A DNA stretch of 17,090 bases from Endozoicomonadaceae bacterium. Its GTDB lineage: Bacteria; Pseudomonadota; Gammaproteobacteria; Pseudomonadales; Endozoicomonadaceae. Each line of letters opens with the position of its first letter. The first letter of the stretch is position 1. Positions 1 to 7,304 of this stretch are shown here, one piece after another. The position numbers and the translations under genes were made by a program. The notes under the pieces were generated by a model that saw only the letters and a program-made list of their open reading frames with translations, searched no databases and was not told where the DNA came from. The stretch is from contig JAAOIJ010000065.1 in the NCBI GenBank assembly GCA_015163815.1, forward strand, positions 1 through 17,090, in the 5' to 3' direction.

Positions 1-82
1 CGTAATATTTTAGTGCCGAAAAAGTATTAACGCAGGCTTATTTGAAAGTAATTTATGTTCATTTATTAAAAGCTAGTAATAA

Positions 83-319
83 AATAAGTCATTGAATGAT
101 ATAATATTTATTAATTTTTCAGGGTCGACTATGTATACAACCAATACGATTGAGTCGTTTAGTGCTCAATTAAGAAAGGTCACTAAGAATAAATGTGTAT
201 TTCCAAGTGATGAATTGGTGTTCAAAACGTTATACTTGACAATTAATTATATCACTGCAAAATGGACTACACCTATACGCTGGGGCGTATTTTTTGATCG
301 AATTCAAGGTCATATTTAG
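83..319 (+). mobile_element. IS256-family (mutator-type) transposase, C-terminal relic
   Basis: The reading frame from about 83 to the TAG at 317-319 encodes the C-terminal end of an IS256-family DDE transposase. The hallmark stretch is YTTNTIESF, followed by QLRKVTKNK, VFPSDE and KWTTPI, which is the conserved tail of this family. In frame, a TAA at 80-82 cuts off everything upstream, and the TTG at 92 is only a formal start. About 70 residues remain of a protein normally near 400, so this is a dead fragment. The bases just after the stop (329-360, with TTTACACA) resemble an IS256-type element end, but the partner end lies outside the window, so that is inference. Confidence 0.8.
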
Positions 320-373
320 GGGCTAAAATATGAATTTACACACTTACGTAGATAGACCGATAGACTTTAAAAC

Positions 374-407
374 TTATCTCATGACAGCACATTTCATCAT
401 GAGATAA
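374..407. terminator. Hairpin between the IS256 relic and the hydrolase-fold gene
   Basis: TTATCTCATGA (374-384) and its exact reverse complement (397-407) form an 11-bp stem with a 12-nt loop, just past the stop of the minus-strand gene. Read on the plus strand it is followed by AAAATTTTTATTT; read on the minus strand it is followed only by GTTTTAAAG, a weak U tract. It may end transcription from either side. The stem is AT-rich, so strength is uncertain. Confidence 0.5.
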
Positions 408-416
408 AATTTTTAT

Positions 417-1691
417 TTAAACTAACGTATCTTCTTTTGCTTTTGTTCTTTTTTTAACTATTTTTTTAGTACTCACAACATCAACTTCAACATCGTCTAC
501 TTTTTTAGCTGGTGTTTTTTTAGTGACTACTTTTTTAGCTGGTTTTATATCGATATTTGTTTTAATTTTTGATTTTGTGACCTTCATTGACATTGGTTTT
601 TTTTCTTTTATATTGACTACTTTATTGCTCAAATCTTTTTCATTTTTAATCATTTTCTTTTCTTTCACTGTATTTTTTTTATCAACTTTTGATACTTTTA
701 TATTTTTTACAATGATTTTATCTATTTGAGATGATTTCATTGCTTGCTTTTTATCTGTCTTATTAAATTCAGAACTGATGGGCCTCATTTCGCTTGTTTT
801 TGTATGCAAAATAATCCAATCCGTGACTTGTGCAATATATTGATCAGAGATATAGTGCTCCATCTGATCTAAAAAAGCTAAAGTACTACCAGGAATAGTT
901 GTGGCTAATGTTTTAGCATCGTGCTCTGATATCCAAGGGTTATTTTTCCCATGTATCACTAAAGAAGCAATAGATAATTTTTTGAGTGAATCTGATATGT
1001 TTTGAGGAATAGACGAAAAACAAGATGCTAATTGTCTTTTAATTCCATTAGGATGACCGTGACGAGACAAATAAACTTCACTTTGTTCGAGCATATCTTT
1101 ATTTAATTTAAGAGATCCAGTCATTATTTTCATCATGTTGATGATGCGTTTGTGTAAATTACTCGGTTTAGCATTTGCCCATTTAAAAAAACTCAGTAAA
1201 ATACGCCATTTATTTCTAATATGTTGACCAAATCCAATACTAGAAGAAATATTAGTCATTGATAAAATACGCTCAGGGTATTGAATCGCTATTCGTTGAG
1301 CAATCCAACCTCCCATTTCAAATCCTACAATATGTACTCGGCCAATTTGAAGTTGATTTAATAAGCCAACACTATCTTCTACCATATCTTCTAAGCGGTA
1401 GGGAACGCTGACAGAAGTATTAAAAAATCGACTCATTAATAAACGAATGATACTAGGCGTAAATTTATTTAATTCAGAAGATAAACCTACATCACGATTA
1501 TCAAATCGAAGCACTCGAAAACCGGCATCGACTAATTTATGACAAAATTCATCAGACCAAGAAAACATCTGATGACCTAAACCTGAGATCAATAAAATAA
1601 CAGGCGCATCAGGTTCTCCATATAATGTATAAGCAAATTTTAGTGCATTAGCATTAATGAATTTTTCTACTGTATCTTTATCTTGTGTCAT
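417..1691 (-). CDS. Alpha/beta-hydrolase-fold protein with degenerate catalytic triad and lysine-rich C-terminal tail
   Basis: A 424-residue protein. Residues 1-295 match the alpha/beta-hydrolase fold: VILLISGLGH (31-40, oxyanion strand) and LRFDNRDVGLS (61-71) are typical of a bacterial hydrolase subfamily. The nucleophile elbow, normally G-x-S-x-G, reads GFEMGG (123-128), with Glu125 where Ser should be. The acid motif, normally HGxxDP, reads HGKNNP (247-252), with Asn251 for Asp. The triad His is kept (His279). Ordinary ester hydrolysis is therefore unlikely. Residues 301-424 form a separate low-complexity tail with 36 Lys in 124 residues and PAKK/KKTPAKK repeats like histone H1 or AlgP tails, suggesting binding to nucleic acid or another polyanion (inference). 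The ATG has a good upstream AGAGGTG. It stands alone, between IS relics. It could be a pseudoenzyme or a decaying gene, but the frame is intact. Confidence 0.8.
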   Translation of the reverse strand: MTQDKDTVEKFINANALKFAYTLYGEPDAPVILLISGLGHQMFSWSDEFCHKLVDAGFRVLRFDNRDVGLSSELNKFTPSIIRLLMSRFFNTSVSVPYRLEDMVEDSVGLLNQLQIGRVHIVGFEMGGWIAQRIAIQYPERILSMTNISSSIGFGQHIRNKWRILLSFFKWANAKPSNLHKRIINMMKIMTGSLKLNKDMLEQSEVYLSRHGHPNGIKRQLASCFSSIPQNISDSLKKLSIASLVIHGKNNPWISEHDAKTLATTIPGSTLAFLDQMEHYISDQYIAQVTDWIILHTKTSEMRPISSEFNKTDKKQAMKSSQIDKIIVKNIKVSKVDKKNTVKEKKMIKNEKDLSNKVVNIKEKKPMSMKVTKSKIKTNIDIKPAKKVVTKKTPAKKVDDVEVDVVSTKKIVKKRTKAKEDTLV

Positions 1692-1980
1692 TAAGAGAGC
1701 ACCTCTTTATTACCAAAGAAAGATTGCATATTTATCATGTCTTTGGATTACATGCTCTCAATCAGTATTAAAATGAATCAACATGAACATGAGAGCGCAG
1801 AGTTAATATATTACTAAAAAAATATTTTATTCAACGACAGCTATCAATCAAATCATACAGGAATAAAAAAAAATGTCTATCTTTTCACATCCAAAACAAT
1901 AGTTTCAAATAAAAAAAACAGTCATATGACTATTTAAATAGTCGATTATGAAAAAATCATTTTTTTTAAATTTTGATATT
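1692..1980. other. Gene-poor stretch with overlapping palindromes
   Basis: No credible gene. It must hold the promoter of the minus-strand hydrolase-fold gene; the best minus-strand candidate is TTGAGA, 18 bp, TGATAA, which is weak. AGTCATATGACT (1920-1931) and GACTATTTAAATAGTC (1928-1943) are perfect palindromes sharing four bases, followed on the plus strand by AAAAAATCATTTTTTTT (1951-1967), itself a short hairpin. GCTCTCA (1754-1760) and TGAGAGC (1790-1796) form a loose dyad. The palindromes lie next to the IS5-type relic and may be an old element end or terminator. Confidence 0.35.
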
Positions 1981-1981
1981 T

Positions 1982-2245
1982 CAAGTCTGCATTACAACAG
2001 ATAAAGGATATAATGCTGACTTAATTCGAAAAAAAACCAAAGCATTAGGCATTATTCCAAAACACGCTCATAAGAAATAAACAAGCTGTTCATTTTTAAA
2101 TCAAGAGATCTTATTGAAAATTGATGGGTTAGATTAAAATATTTTAGACGTGTTTTAACTTGTTTTGATAAAGCAAGTTAAGCATTTTAAAATGATGATT
2201 TATATTGCGCGTACTATTATTTGGATGAATGCAAAAAGAGGATAG
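1982..2245 (+). mobile_element. IS5-type transposase relic, copy A (multiply disrupted)
   Basis: From 2000 the plus strand reads DKGYNADLIRKKTKALGI, matching the conserved block with the second catalytic Asp of IS5-type transposases, and hits TAA at 2078-2080. From 2098 a second block reads KSRDLIEN, a TGA, then VRLKYFRR, which is the region of the catalytic Glu. It aligns base for base with the better-preserved copy at 16357-16495, except for one inserted base near 2180 that shifts the frame. The end reads MMIYIARTIIW. With a missing N-terminus, internal stops and an indel, this is a fossil. It has the same orientation as the copy near 16.4 kb. Confidence 0.75.
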
Positions 2246-2382
2246 GTCTTCGTATCTTGATATGCCATCATATAACACGAAAAATAGTTAGTAAAAAAAT
2301 GCTCAGATGTATCACATTTTTGCCGTATACATCCAAACAATATCCTAATTGATTTTTAAATGAAAATATCTTCAAAAATCAT
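2246..2382. other. Non-coding spacer between IS relic and suc terminator
   Basis: No reading frame on either strand looks coding. The only structure noticed is that the minus strand of about 2303-2332 contains ATACGGCA and ACATCTGAGCA, both of which also occur just upstream of gltA (13891-13908). Confidence 0.3.
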
Positions 2383-2425
2383 AAAAAAAGAAACGTATCA
2401 TGCTTATATTAGAATACATAATACG
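2383..2425 (-). terminator. Rho-independent terminator of the sdh-suc operon
   Basis: On the minus strand, just after the sucD TGA, CGTATTATG (2425-2417) pairs with CATGATACG (2402-2394) as a 9-bp stem with one U-G pair and a 14-nt loop. It is followed at once by TTTCTTTTTTTAT (2393-2381). Stem plus long U-rich tail, placed right behind the last gene, is the classic arrangement and marks the end of the nine-gene transcript. Confidence 0.75.
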
Positions 2426-2434
2426 ATGTCACTA

Positions 2435-3304
2435 TCATTTAACCAAAGTAATTAAGGCTTCACCAATGTCAGCTAAACTTCTCACAGTGATAACACCTAC
2501 TTTTTCTAAGGCTAAAAATTTTTCATTTGCAGTACCTTTGCCACCGGCAATAATGGCACCGGCATGCCCCATACGCTTCCCAGCTGGTGCCGTGACGCCA
2601 GCAATATAAGATACAATAGGTTTTGTTACAGATTGCTGAATAAACTCAGCTGCTTCTTCTTCAGCAGTGCCACCAATTTCACCTATCATGACAATAGCTT
2701 CTGTTTTCTCATCATTTTGAAAACGAGCTAAAATATCAATAAAACTGGATCCAGCAATAGGATCTCCTCCAATACCAACACAGGTTGATTGTCCAAATTG
2801 ATAGTCTGTTGTTTGTTTAACAGCTTCATAAGTCAAGGTGCCTGAACGCGATACAATCCCGACACGACCTGCTTTATGAATATGACCGGGCATAATACCA
2901 ATTTTACATTCTTCAGGTGTAATGACACCTGGGCAGTTTGGCCCAATTAAGACAACACCTAATTCATCACATCGTTTTTTACATAACAGCATATCTAATA
3001 CTGGAATCCCTTCTGTAATACAAACAATCAATTTAATATCATTATTTGCCGCTTCTAAAATCGAATCTTTACAAAAAGGAGCTGGCACATAAATAACAGA
3101 AGCATCAGCCCCCGTATTTAATACAGCTTCTTCTACTGTATTAAACACTGGTTTATTCAAATGTATTTGCCCACCTTTTCCAGGTGTAACGCCGCCTACT
3201 AATTGCGTTCCATACTGAATGGCTTGCTCTGAATGAAAAGTGCCTTGCGAACCTGTAAATCCTTGACAAATAACTTTCGTGTTTTTATTGATTAAAATAC
3301 TCAT
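2435..3304 (-). CDS. sucD: Succinyl-CoA synthetase (ADP-forming) alpha subunit
   Basis: With SucC it converts succinyl-CoA plus ADP/GDP and phosphate to succinate, CoA and nucleoside triphosphate in the cytosolic TCA cycle. At 289 residues it has the usual length. The CoA-binding N-terminal domain shows GFTGSQGTFHS (15-25). The phosphohistidine loop GHAGAIIAGGKGTA (246-259) carries the active-site His247. GPNCPG (121-126) and GIGGDPIAG (177-185) are conserved family blocks. The ATG lies one base after the sucC stop, and an AGGAG sits inside the end of sucC, so the two are translationally coupled and made in equal amounts as the heterotetramer needs. It is the last gene of the operon. Confidence 0.97.
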   Translation of the reverse strand: MSILINKNTKVICQGFTGSQGTFHSEQAIQYGTQLVGGVTPGKGGQIHLNKPVFNTVEEAVLNTGADASVIYVPAPFCKDSILEAANNDIKLIVCITEGIPVLDMLLCKKRCDELGVVLIGPNCPGVITPEECKIGIMPGHIHKAGRVGIVSRSGTLTYEAVKQTTDYQFGQSTCVGIGGDPIAGSSFIDILARFQNDEKTEAIVMIGEIGGTAEEEAAEFIQQSVTKPIVSYIAGVTAPAGKRMGHAGAIIAGGKGTANEKFLALEKVGVITVRSLADIGEALITLVK

Positions 3305-3305
3305 G

Positions 3306-4475
3306 CTACTTTTCTCCTGTTGCCGCTTGCACGACCATATCAGCTGCTTCCGTTAAACTAGAGGCAGAGAGCACATTCATGTTACTTTTTTCTAGCAATG
3401 AGGCTCCTAAAACAGCATTATTCCCTTCCAAACGAACAACAACCGGAACCGTCATACCAATTTCTTCAATAGCCTCAATAATCCCTTGTGCAATTAAATC
3501 ACATCGAACAATACCACCAAAAATATTCACTAAAACAGCTTTCACTTTATTATCGGATAAAATAATTTTAAAAGCTTCTGTCACACGCTCTTTTGTGGCA
3601 CCTCCACCAACATCTAAAAAGTTAGCTGGCTCTCCACCTTGTAATTTTACAATATCCATTGTTCCCATGGCTAAACCTGCGCCATTGACCATACAACCAA
3701 TATTACCGTCTAATGCGACATAATTTAAATCCCATTTAGCTGCATTGGCTTCTCGTATATCTTCTTGAGAAGGATCATGCATAGCATATAATTCGGGTTG
3801 ACGAAATAAAGCATTACTATCTATTGTGACTTTCCCATCTAAACATATTAATTGATCTTCTGTCGTAATGACTAAGGGGTTAATCTCTAGTAATGCTAAA
3901 TCACAGGCTTGAAATAATGTCGCTAATTTCATAAAAATATCAGTAAATTCTTTGATTTGAGCACCTATTAATCCCAATTTGAAAGCTAAATCACGACCTT
4001 GGTAAGGCTGCGCTCCAACTAATGGATCAATGACTGCTTTCAGAATTTTATCAGGTTGCTTTTCAGCCACTTCTTCAATATCAACCCCACCTTCAGTAGA
4101 GGCCATAAAAATAATACGCTGACTGGCACGATCAACAACAGCACCTAGATATAATTCATTTTTAATATCAGTACACAATTCAACTAAAATAGCACTGACA
4201 GGTTGGCCCTCTTGATCCGTTTGATAGGTGACTAATCTTTGACCTAGCCAATTTTGTGCAAACGCAGTCGCGTCTTCTACACAATCGACTAATTTCACAC
4301 CACCGGCTTTTCCTCGTCCACCTGCATGCACTTGCGTTTTAACCACCCAGCGAGTCCCTTTCAATTTTTCAATTGCAGCTGAAATAGCATCAACAGTTTT
4401 ACACACAACACCCATAGGAACAGGTAATTCATACTGTTTAAATATTTTTTTTGCTTGATATTCATGAAGATTCAT
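3306..4475 (-). CDS. sucC: Succinyl-CoA synthetase (ADP-forming) beta subunit
   Basis: This is the nucleotide-binding and specificity subunit of succinyl-CoA synthetase. The 389 residues agree with the family (E. coli SucC is 388). The N-terminus MNLHEYQAKKIF is characteristic. The ATP-grasp domain shows GGRGKAGGVK (52-61) and EINPLV near residue 200 for metal/nucleotide binding. The C-terminal CoA-ligase domain has NGAGLAMGTMD and LDVGGGA. Fifty-one bases separate it from lpd, with no terminator seen between them. The ribosome-binding site is weak (GAGA), so it may rely partly on the flow of ribosomes from lpd. No unusual residue was noticed. Confidence 0.97.
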   Translation of the reverse strand: MNLHEYQAKKIFKQYELPVPMGVVCKTVDAISAAIEKLKGTRWVVKTQVHAGGRGKAGGVKLVDCVEDATAFAQNWLGQRLVTYQTDQEGQPVSAILVELCTDIKNELYLGAVVDRASQRIIFMASTEGGVDIEEVAEKQPDKILKAVIDPLVGAQPYQGRDLAFKLGLIGAQIKEFTDIFMKLATLFQACDLALLEINPLVITTEDQLICLDGKVTIDSNALFRQPELYAMHDPSQEDIREANAAKWDLNYVALDGNIGCMVNGAGLAMGTMDIVKLQGGEPANFLDVGGGATKERVTEAFKIILSDNKVKAVLVNIFGGIVRCDLIAQGIIEAIEEIGMTVPVVVRLEGNNAVLGASLLEKSNMNVLSASSLTEAADMVVQAATGEK

Positions 4476-4526
4476 ATCATGTCTCTCATTGTTATCTATA
4501 ATCTTATAAAGGCCATTATATTATCA

Positions 4527-5960
4527 TTATTTTTTTCGATTGATAGCATGAATTGCCATATTGTCTACAGCTAACGCGGCTTCATGAACGGCTTCACTCA
4601 CGGTTGGATGTGCAAAAATAATTAACGCTAAATCTTCTGCACTCGCTACAAATTCCATGGCAATCACACCTTGTTGAACAAGCTCTGCTGCACTAGGCCC
4701 CATCACATGAATACCTAAAACACGATCTGTTTCTTGACTCGCTATTATTTTCACAAATCCATCTGTTTCAGCTGAAGCTAATGCACGACCACTAGCTGAA
4801 AAAGGAAATACACCTACTTTATAGGCTTGATTTTTTGTTTTTAATGATTCTTCAGTTTCACCTGCCCAAGCAATTTCAGGATGCGTATAGATAACAGATG
4901 GAATCAATTCATAATTCATATGCGTTTGTTTTTTAGAAATTAAATTAGCAACCATGATGCCTTCTTCCGACCCTTTATGCGCTAACATAGGACCTCTAAC
5001 GACATCACCAATGGCATACACATTAGGGATGGATGTCATACAATGATCATTGACTTCAATAAATCCTTTTTGATCTAATTGAATCCCTGCTGATTGATGT
5101 ATTAATTGATCGGTATAAGGACGACGTCCTACGGCAACAATCACACGATCAAATATTTCTGTTTTTTCTTCAGATTGATTTTCAAGATATGTAATCGATA
5201 CTGTATTATCTTTCACTTTAGAGGCTTTGACTTGTGAATTCAAACGAATATCTAACCCTTGTTTTTTAATATTTTTTAGTGCAGCATTTGCTAACTGCTT
5301 ATCTGCCATCATTAAAAAATCTGCAGCCGCTTCAAACACCGTTACTTTAGACCCTAAACGACTCCAAACACTCCCTAATTCAAGCCCAATAACACCAGCA
5401 CCAATCACCCCTAATCGATCCGGAATCTCATCAAAAGCTAAAGCACCTGTGGAGTTCACAATCTCTTTTTCATTCACTCTAGCAGGTGGAATATCAATAG
5501 GCACAGATCCTGTAGCGATGACAATATGCTCAGCTTGATAAGTTTGAACGGTATCATCTGGCGTGGTGATTGATACCACTTTATCCTGCATGATTTGCGC
5601 TGTTCCAGTGATTGTTGTGACTTTATTTGCTTGTAATAATCCAGCTACACCGGATGTTAATTTAGAGACAATCTTTTCTTTTCTTGACATCATCTTTGAT
5701 AAATTAAAATTTAATGATTTAAAATCAATACCATGCATTGAAAAATTTGCTTTTGCATCATGATAACGACAAGAGCTGTCTAAGAGTGCTTTGGAAGGAA
5801 TACAACCAACATTGAGACAAGTGCCTCCTAATTTAACTTGTTTTTTTTGATCTAACCATTTTTCTATACAAGCTACTTTTAAACCATTCTGCGCAGCACG
5901 AATGGCGCACACATAACCTGCTGGGCCTGACCCAATCACTAATACATCAAATTTTTCCAT
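4527..5960 (-). CDS. lpd: Dihydrolipoyl dehydrogenase (E3)
   Basis: This FAD enzyme reoxidises the dihydrolipoyl arm of SucB and reduces NAD+. It has 477 residues, full length. The FAD Rossmann motif is GSGPAGYVCA (10-19). The redox-active disulfide lies in GGTCLNVGCIPSKALL, Cys48 and Cys53. The NAD site is GAGVIGLELG (187-196). The second FAD block is AIGDV (316-320). The acid-base pair is in AHPTVSE (450-456), His451 and Glu456; the residue two before His451 is Phe where HAHPT is common, a mild substitution. Its place between sucB and sucC indicates an E3 for the oxoglutarate complex, probably shared with pyruvate dehydrogenase if no other lpd exists (unknown from this window). It lies 39 bases after sucB. 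Confidence 0.96.
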   Translation of the reverse strand: MEKFDVLVIGSGPAGYVCAIRAAQNGLKVACIEKWLDQKKQVKLGGTCLNVGCIPSKALLDSSCRYHDAKANFSMHGIDFKSLNFNLSKMMSRKEKIVSKLTSGVAGLLQANKVTTITGTAQIMQDKVVSITTPDDTVQTYQAEHIVIATGSVPIDIPPARVNEKEIVNSTGALAFDEIPDRLGVIGAGVIGLELGSVWSRLGSKVTVFEAAADFLMMADKQLANAALKNIKKQGLDIRLNSQVKASKVKDNTVSITYLENQSEEKTEIFDRVIVAVGRRPYTDQLIHQSAGIQLDQKGFIEVNDHCMTSIPNVYAIGDVVRGPMLAHKGSEEGIMVANLISKKQTHMNYELIPSVIYTHPEIAWAGETEESLKTKNQAYKVGVFPFSASGRALASAETDGFVKIIASQETDRVLGIHVMGPSAAELVQQGVIAMEFVASAEDLALIIFAHPTVSEAVHEAALAVDNMAIHAINRKK

Positions 5961-5999
5961 GACCTAACATCTCACATCTTATTAAATGATAATTCAATT

Positions 6000-7190
6000 T
6001 TAAACAGAAAGCAGTATTCTAGCTGGATCTTCTAGCAGTGATTTAATGGTGACTAGAAACTGGACGGCATCTTTTCCATCTAATAAACGATGATCATAAG
6101 AAAGCGCTAAATACATCATGGGTCTGATCACAACAGTCCCTTTTTCTGCAATAGGTCGCTCTTTAATTTCATGCATCCCTAAAATAGCACTTTGCGGTGG
6201 ATTTAAAATAGGTGTTGATAACATAGAACCAAAGACACCGCCATTGGAAATGGTAAAAGTGCCTCCCGTCATATCTTCTAGTGTTAATTTATTCTCTTGC
6301 GCTTTTCGACCCAACAATCGAATGTTTGTTTCAATATCTGCTAAATTCATCAATTCAGCATGTCGCAAAATAGGCACGACTAATCCACGCTCACTTGAAA
6401 CAGCCACACCAATATCTTGATATCCATGATAGACGACATCACCTCCATCTATCGAAGCATTCACAATAGGATATCGACGTAAAGCTTCAACACAGGCTTT
6501 CACAAAAAAGGACATAAATCCAAGGCGACTATCATGTGTTTTTTCAAAAATATCTTTATATTTGGAGCGTATTTGAATAATTTGACTCAGATCTACTTCA
6601 TTAAATGTTGTCAACATAGCAGATTCTTGCTGGGCAGATAATAAGCGTTCAGCAATTCGTTTTCTTAAACGCGTCATCGGAACACGTTCTTCAATACGTT
6701 TGCCGACAGGTATTTCAATCGATATCGTCGCCTGCCTTGTCTGATCAGCTATTTGATGATTTAAGACATCTTCTTTCGTGATACGACCATCTTTACCAGT
6801 ACCCGATAAATTGCTAGGGTCAATACCACGCTCTGCAGCTACTTTTTTTGCAGCAGGACTTAAAATGACTTGATTAGAAGCATCTGCTGTATCAGATATC
6901 ACTTGTTTTTCAATTGTTTTACTCATGGCTTTACTGATTGTCTCAGTTGCTTCACCTACTTTAAAATAAGCAATAATTTCTTGACTTTTTACTGTTTCAC
7001 CATCATTTTTAATATATTTTTCTAACACACCCGCATTTGGGGCTACTATTTCAAGTACCACTTTATCTGTTTCAATTTCCACCAACAATTCATCTTGTTG
7101 ACAAAATTCACCAACTTTTTTACTCCATGACACTAATGTACCTTCTGAAACAGATTCCGGGAAAGCGGGAGCTTTAATTTCAATCGCCAT
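6000..7190 (-). CDS. sucB: Dihydrolipoyllysine-residue succinyltransferase (E2 of 2-oxoglutarate dehydrogenase)
   Basis: E2 core of the oxoglutarate complex; it transfers the succinyl group from the lipoyl arm to CoA. I start it at the ATG at 7190 (396 residues, MAIEIKAPAFPESV); the upstream in-frame TTG at 7211 adds seven residues that do not fit the family. Domains in order: a lipoyl domain (about 1-78) with the lipoylated lysine in ETDKVV, Lys43; a linker; the peripheral subunit-binding domain (about 108-145, SPAAKKVAAERGID); and the acyltransferase catalytic domain (about 165-396) with SYDHRLLDG, catalytic His367 and Asp371. There is only one lipoyl domain, usual for SucB. AGGG lies about 11 bases before the ATG. 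It follows sucA by 114 bases. Confidence 0.96.
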   Translation of the reverse strand: MAIEIKAPAFPESVSEGTLVSWSKKVGEFCQQDELLVEIETDKVVLEIVAPNAGVLEKYIKNDGETVKSQEIIAYFKVGEATETISKAMSKTIEKQVISDTADASNQVILSPAAKKVAAERGIDPSNLSGTGKDGRITKEDVLNHQIADQTRQATISIEIPVGKRIEERVPMTRLRKRIAERLLSAQQESAMLTTFNEVDLSQIIQIRSKYKDIFEKTHDSRLGFMSFFVKACVEALRRYPIVNASIDGGDVVYHGYQDIGVAVSSERGLVVPILRHAELMNLADIETNIRLLGRKAQENKLTLEDMTGGTFTISNGGVFGSMLSTPILNPPQSAILGMHEIKERPIAEKGTVVIRPMMYLALSYDHRLLDGKDAVQFLVTIKSLLEDPARILLSV

Positions 7191-7304
7191 TGGTTTACGA
7201 GCCCTTATCAATACGTAAAATTCAATAAAAAAATAGACTCAAAATCAGAGTTTATCGTTTCAATTTCATCTGTACATTACTCTAAATAAACAGGTCATGA
7301 TTGC

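Noticed and set aside
523..729. 68-codon hydrophobic plus-strand frame
   Set aside because: It is the antisense of the lysine-rich tail (AAA read as TTT gives Phe/Leu/Ile runs), has no ribosome-binding site and is fully explained by the real gene.
417..1691. The hydrolase-fold gene as a PHA depolymerase or a specific named esterase
   Set aside because: The lysine-rich tail recalls PhaF-like proteins, but no PHA genes are nearby and the nucleophile is missing, so no specific enzyme name is supported.
3379..3723. 114-codon plus-strand frame, and similar long frames opposite lpd, sucB, sdhA and sdhB
   Set aside because: They mirror strongly conserved genes on the other strand, have no family features and no ribosome-binding sites.
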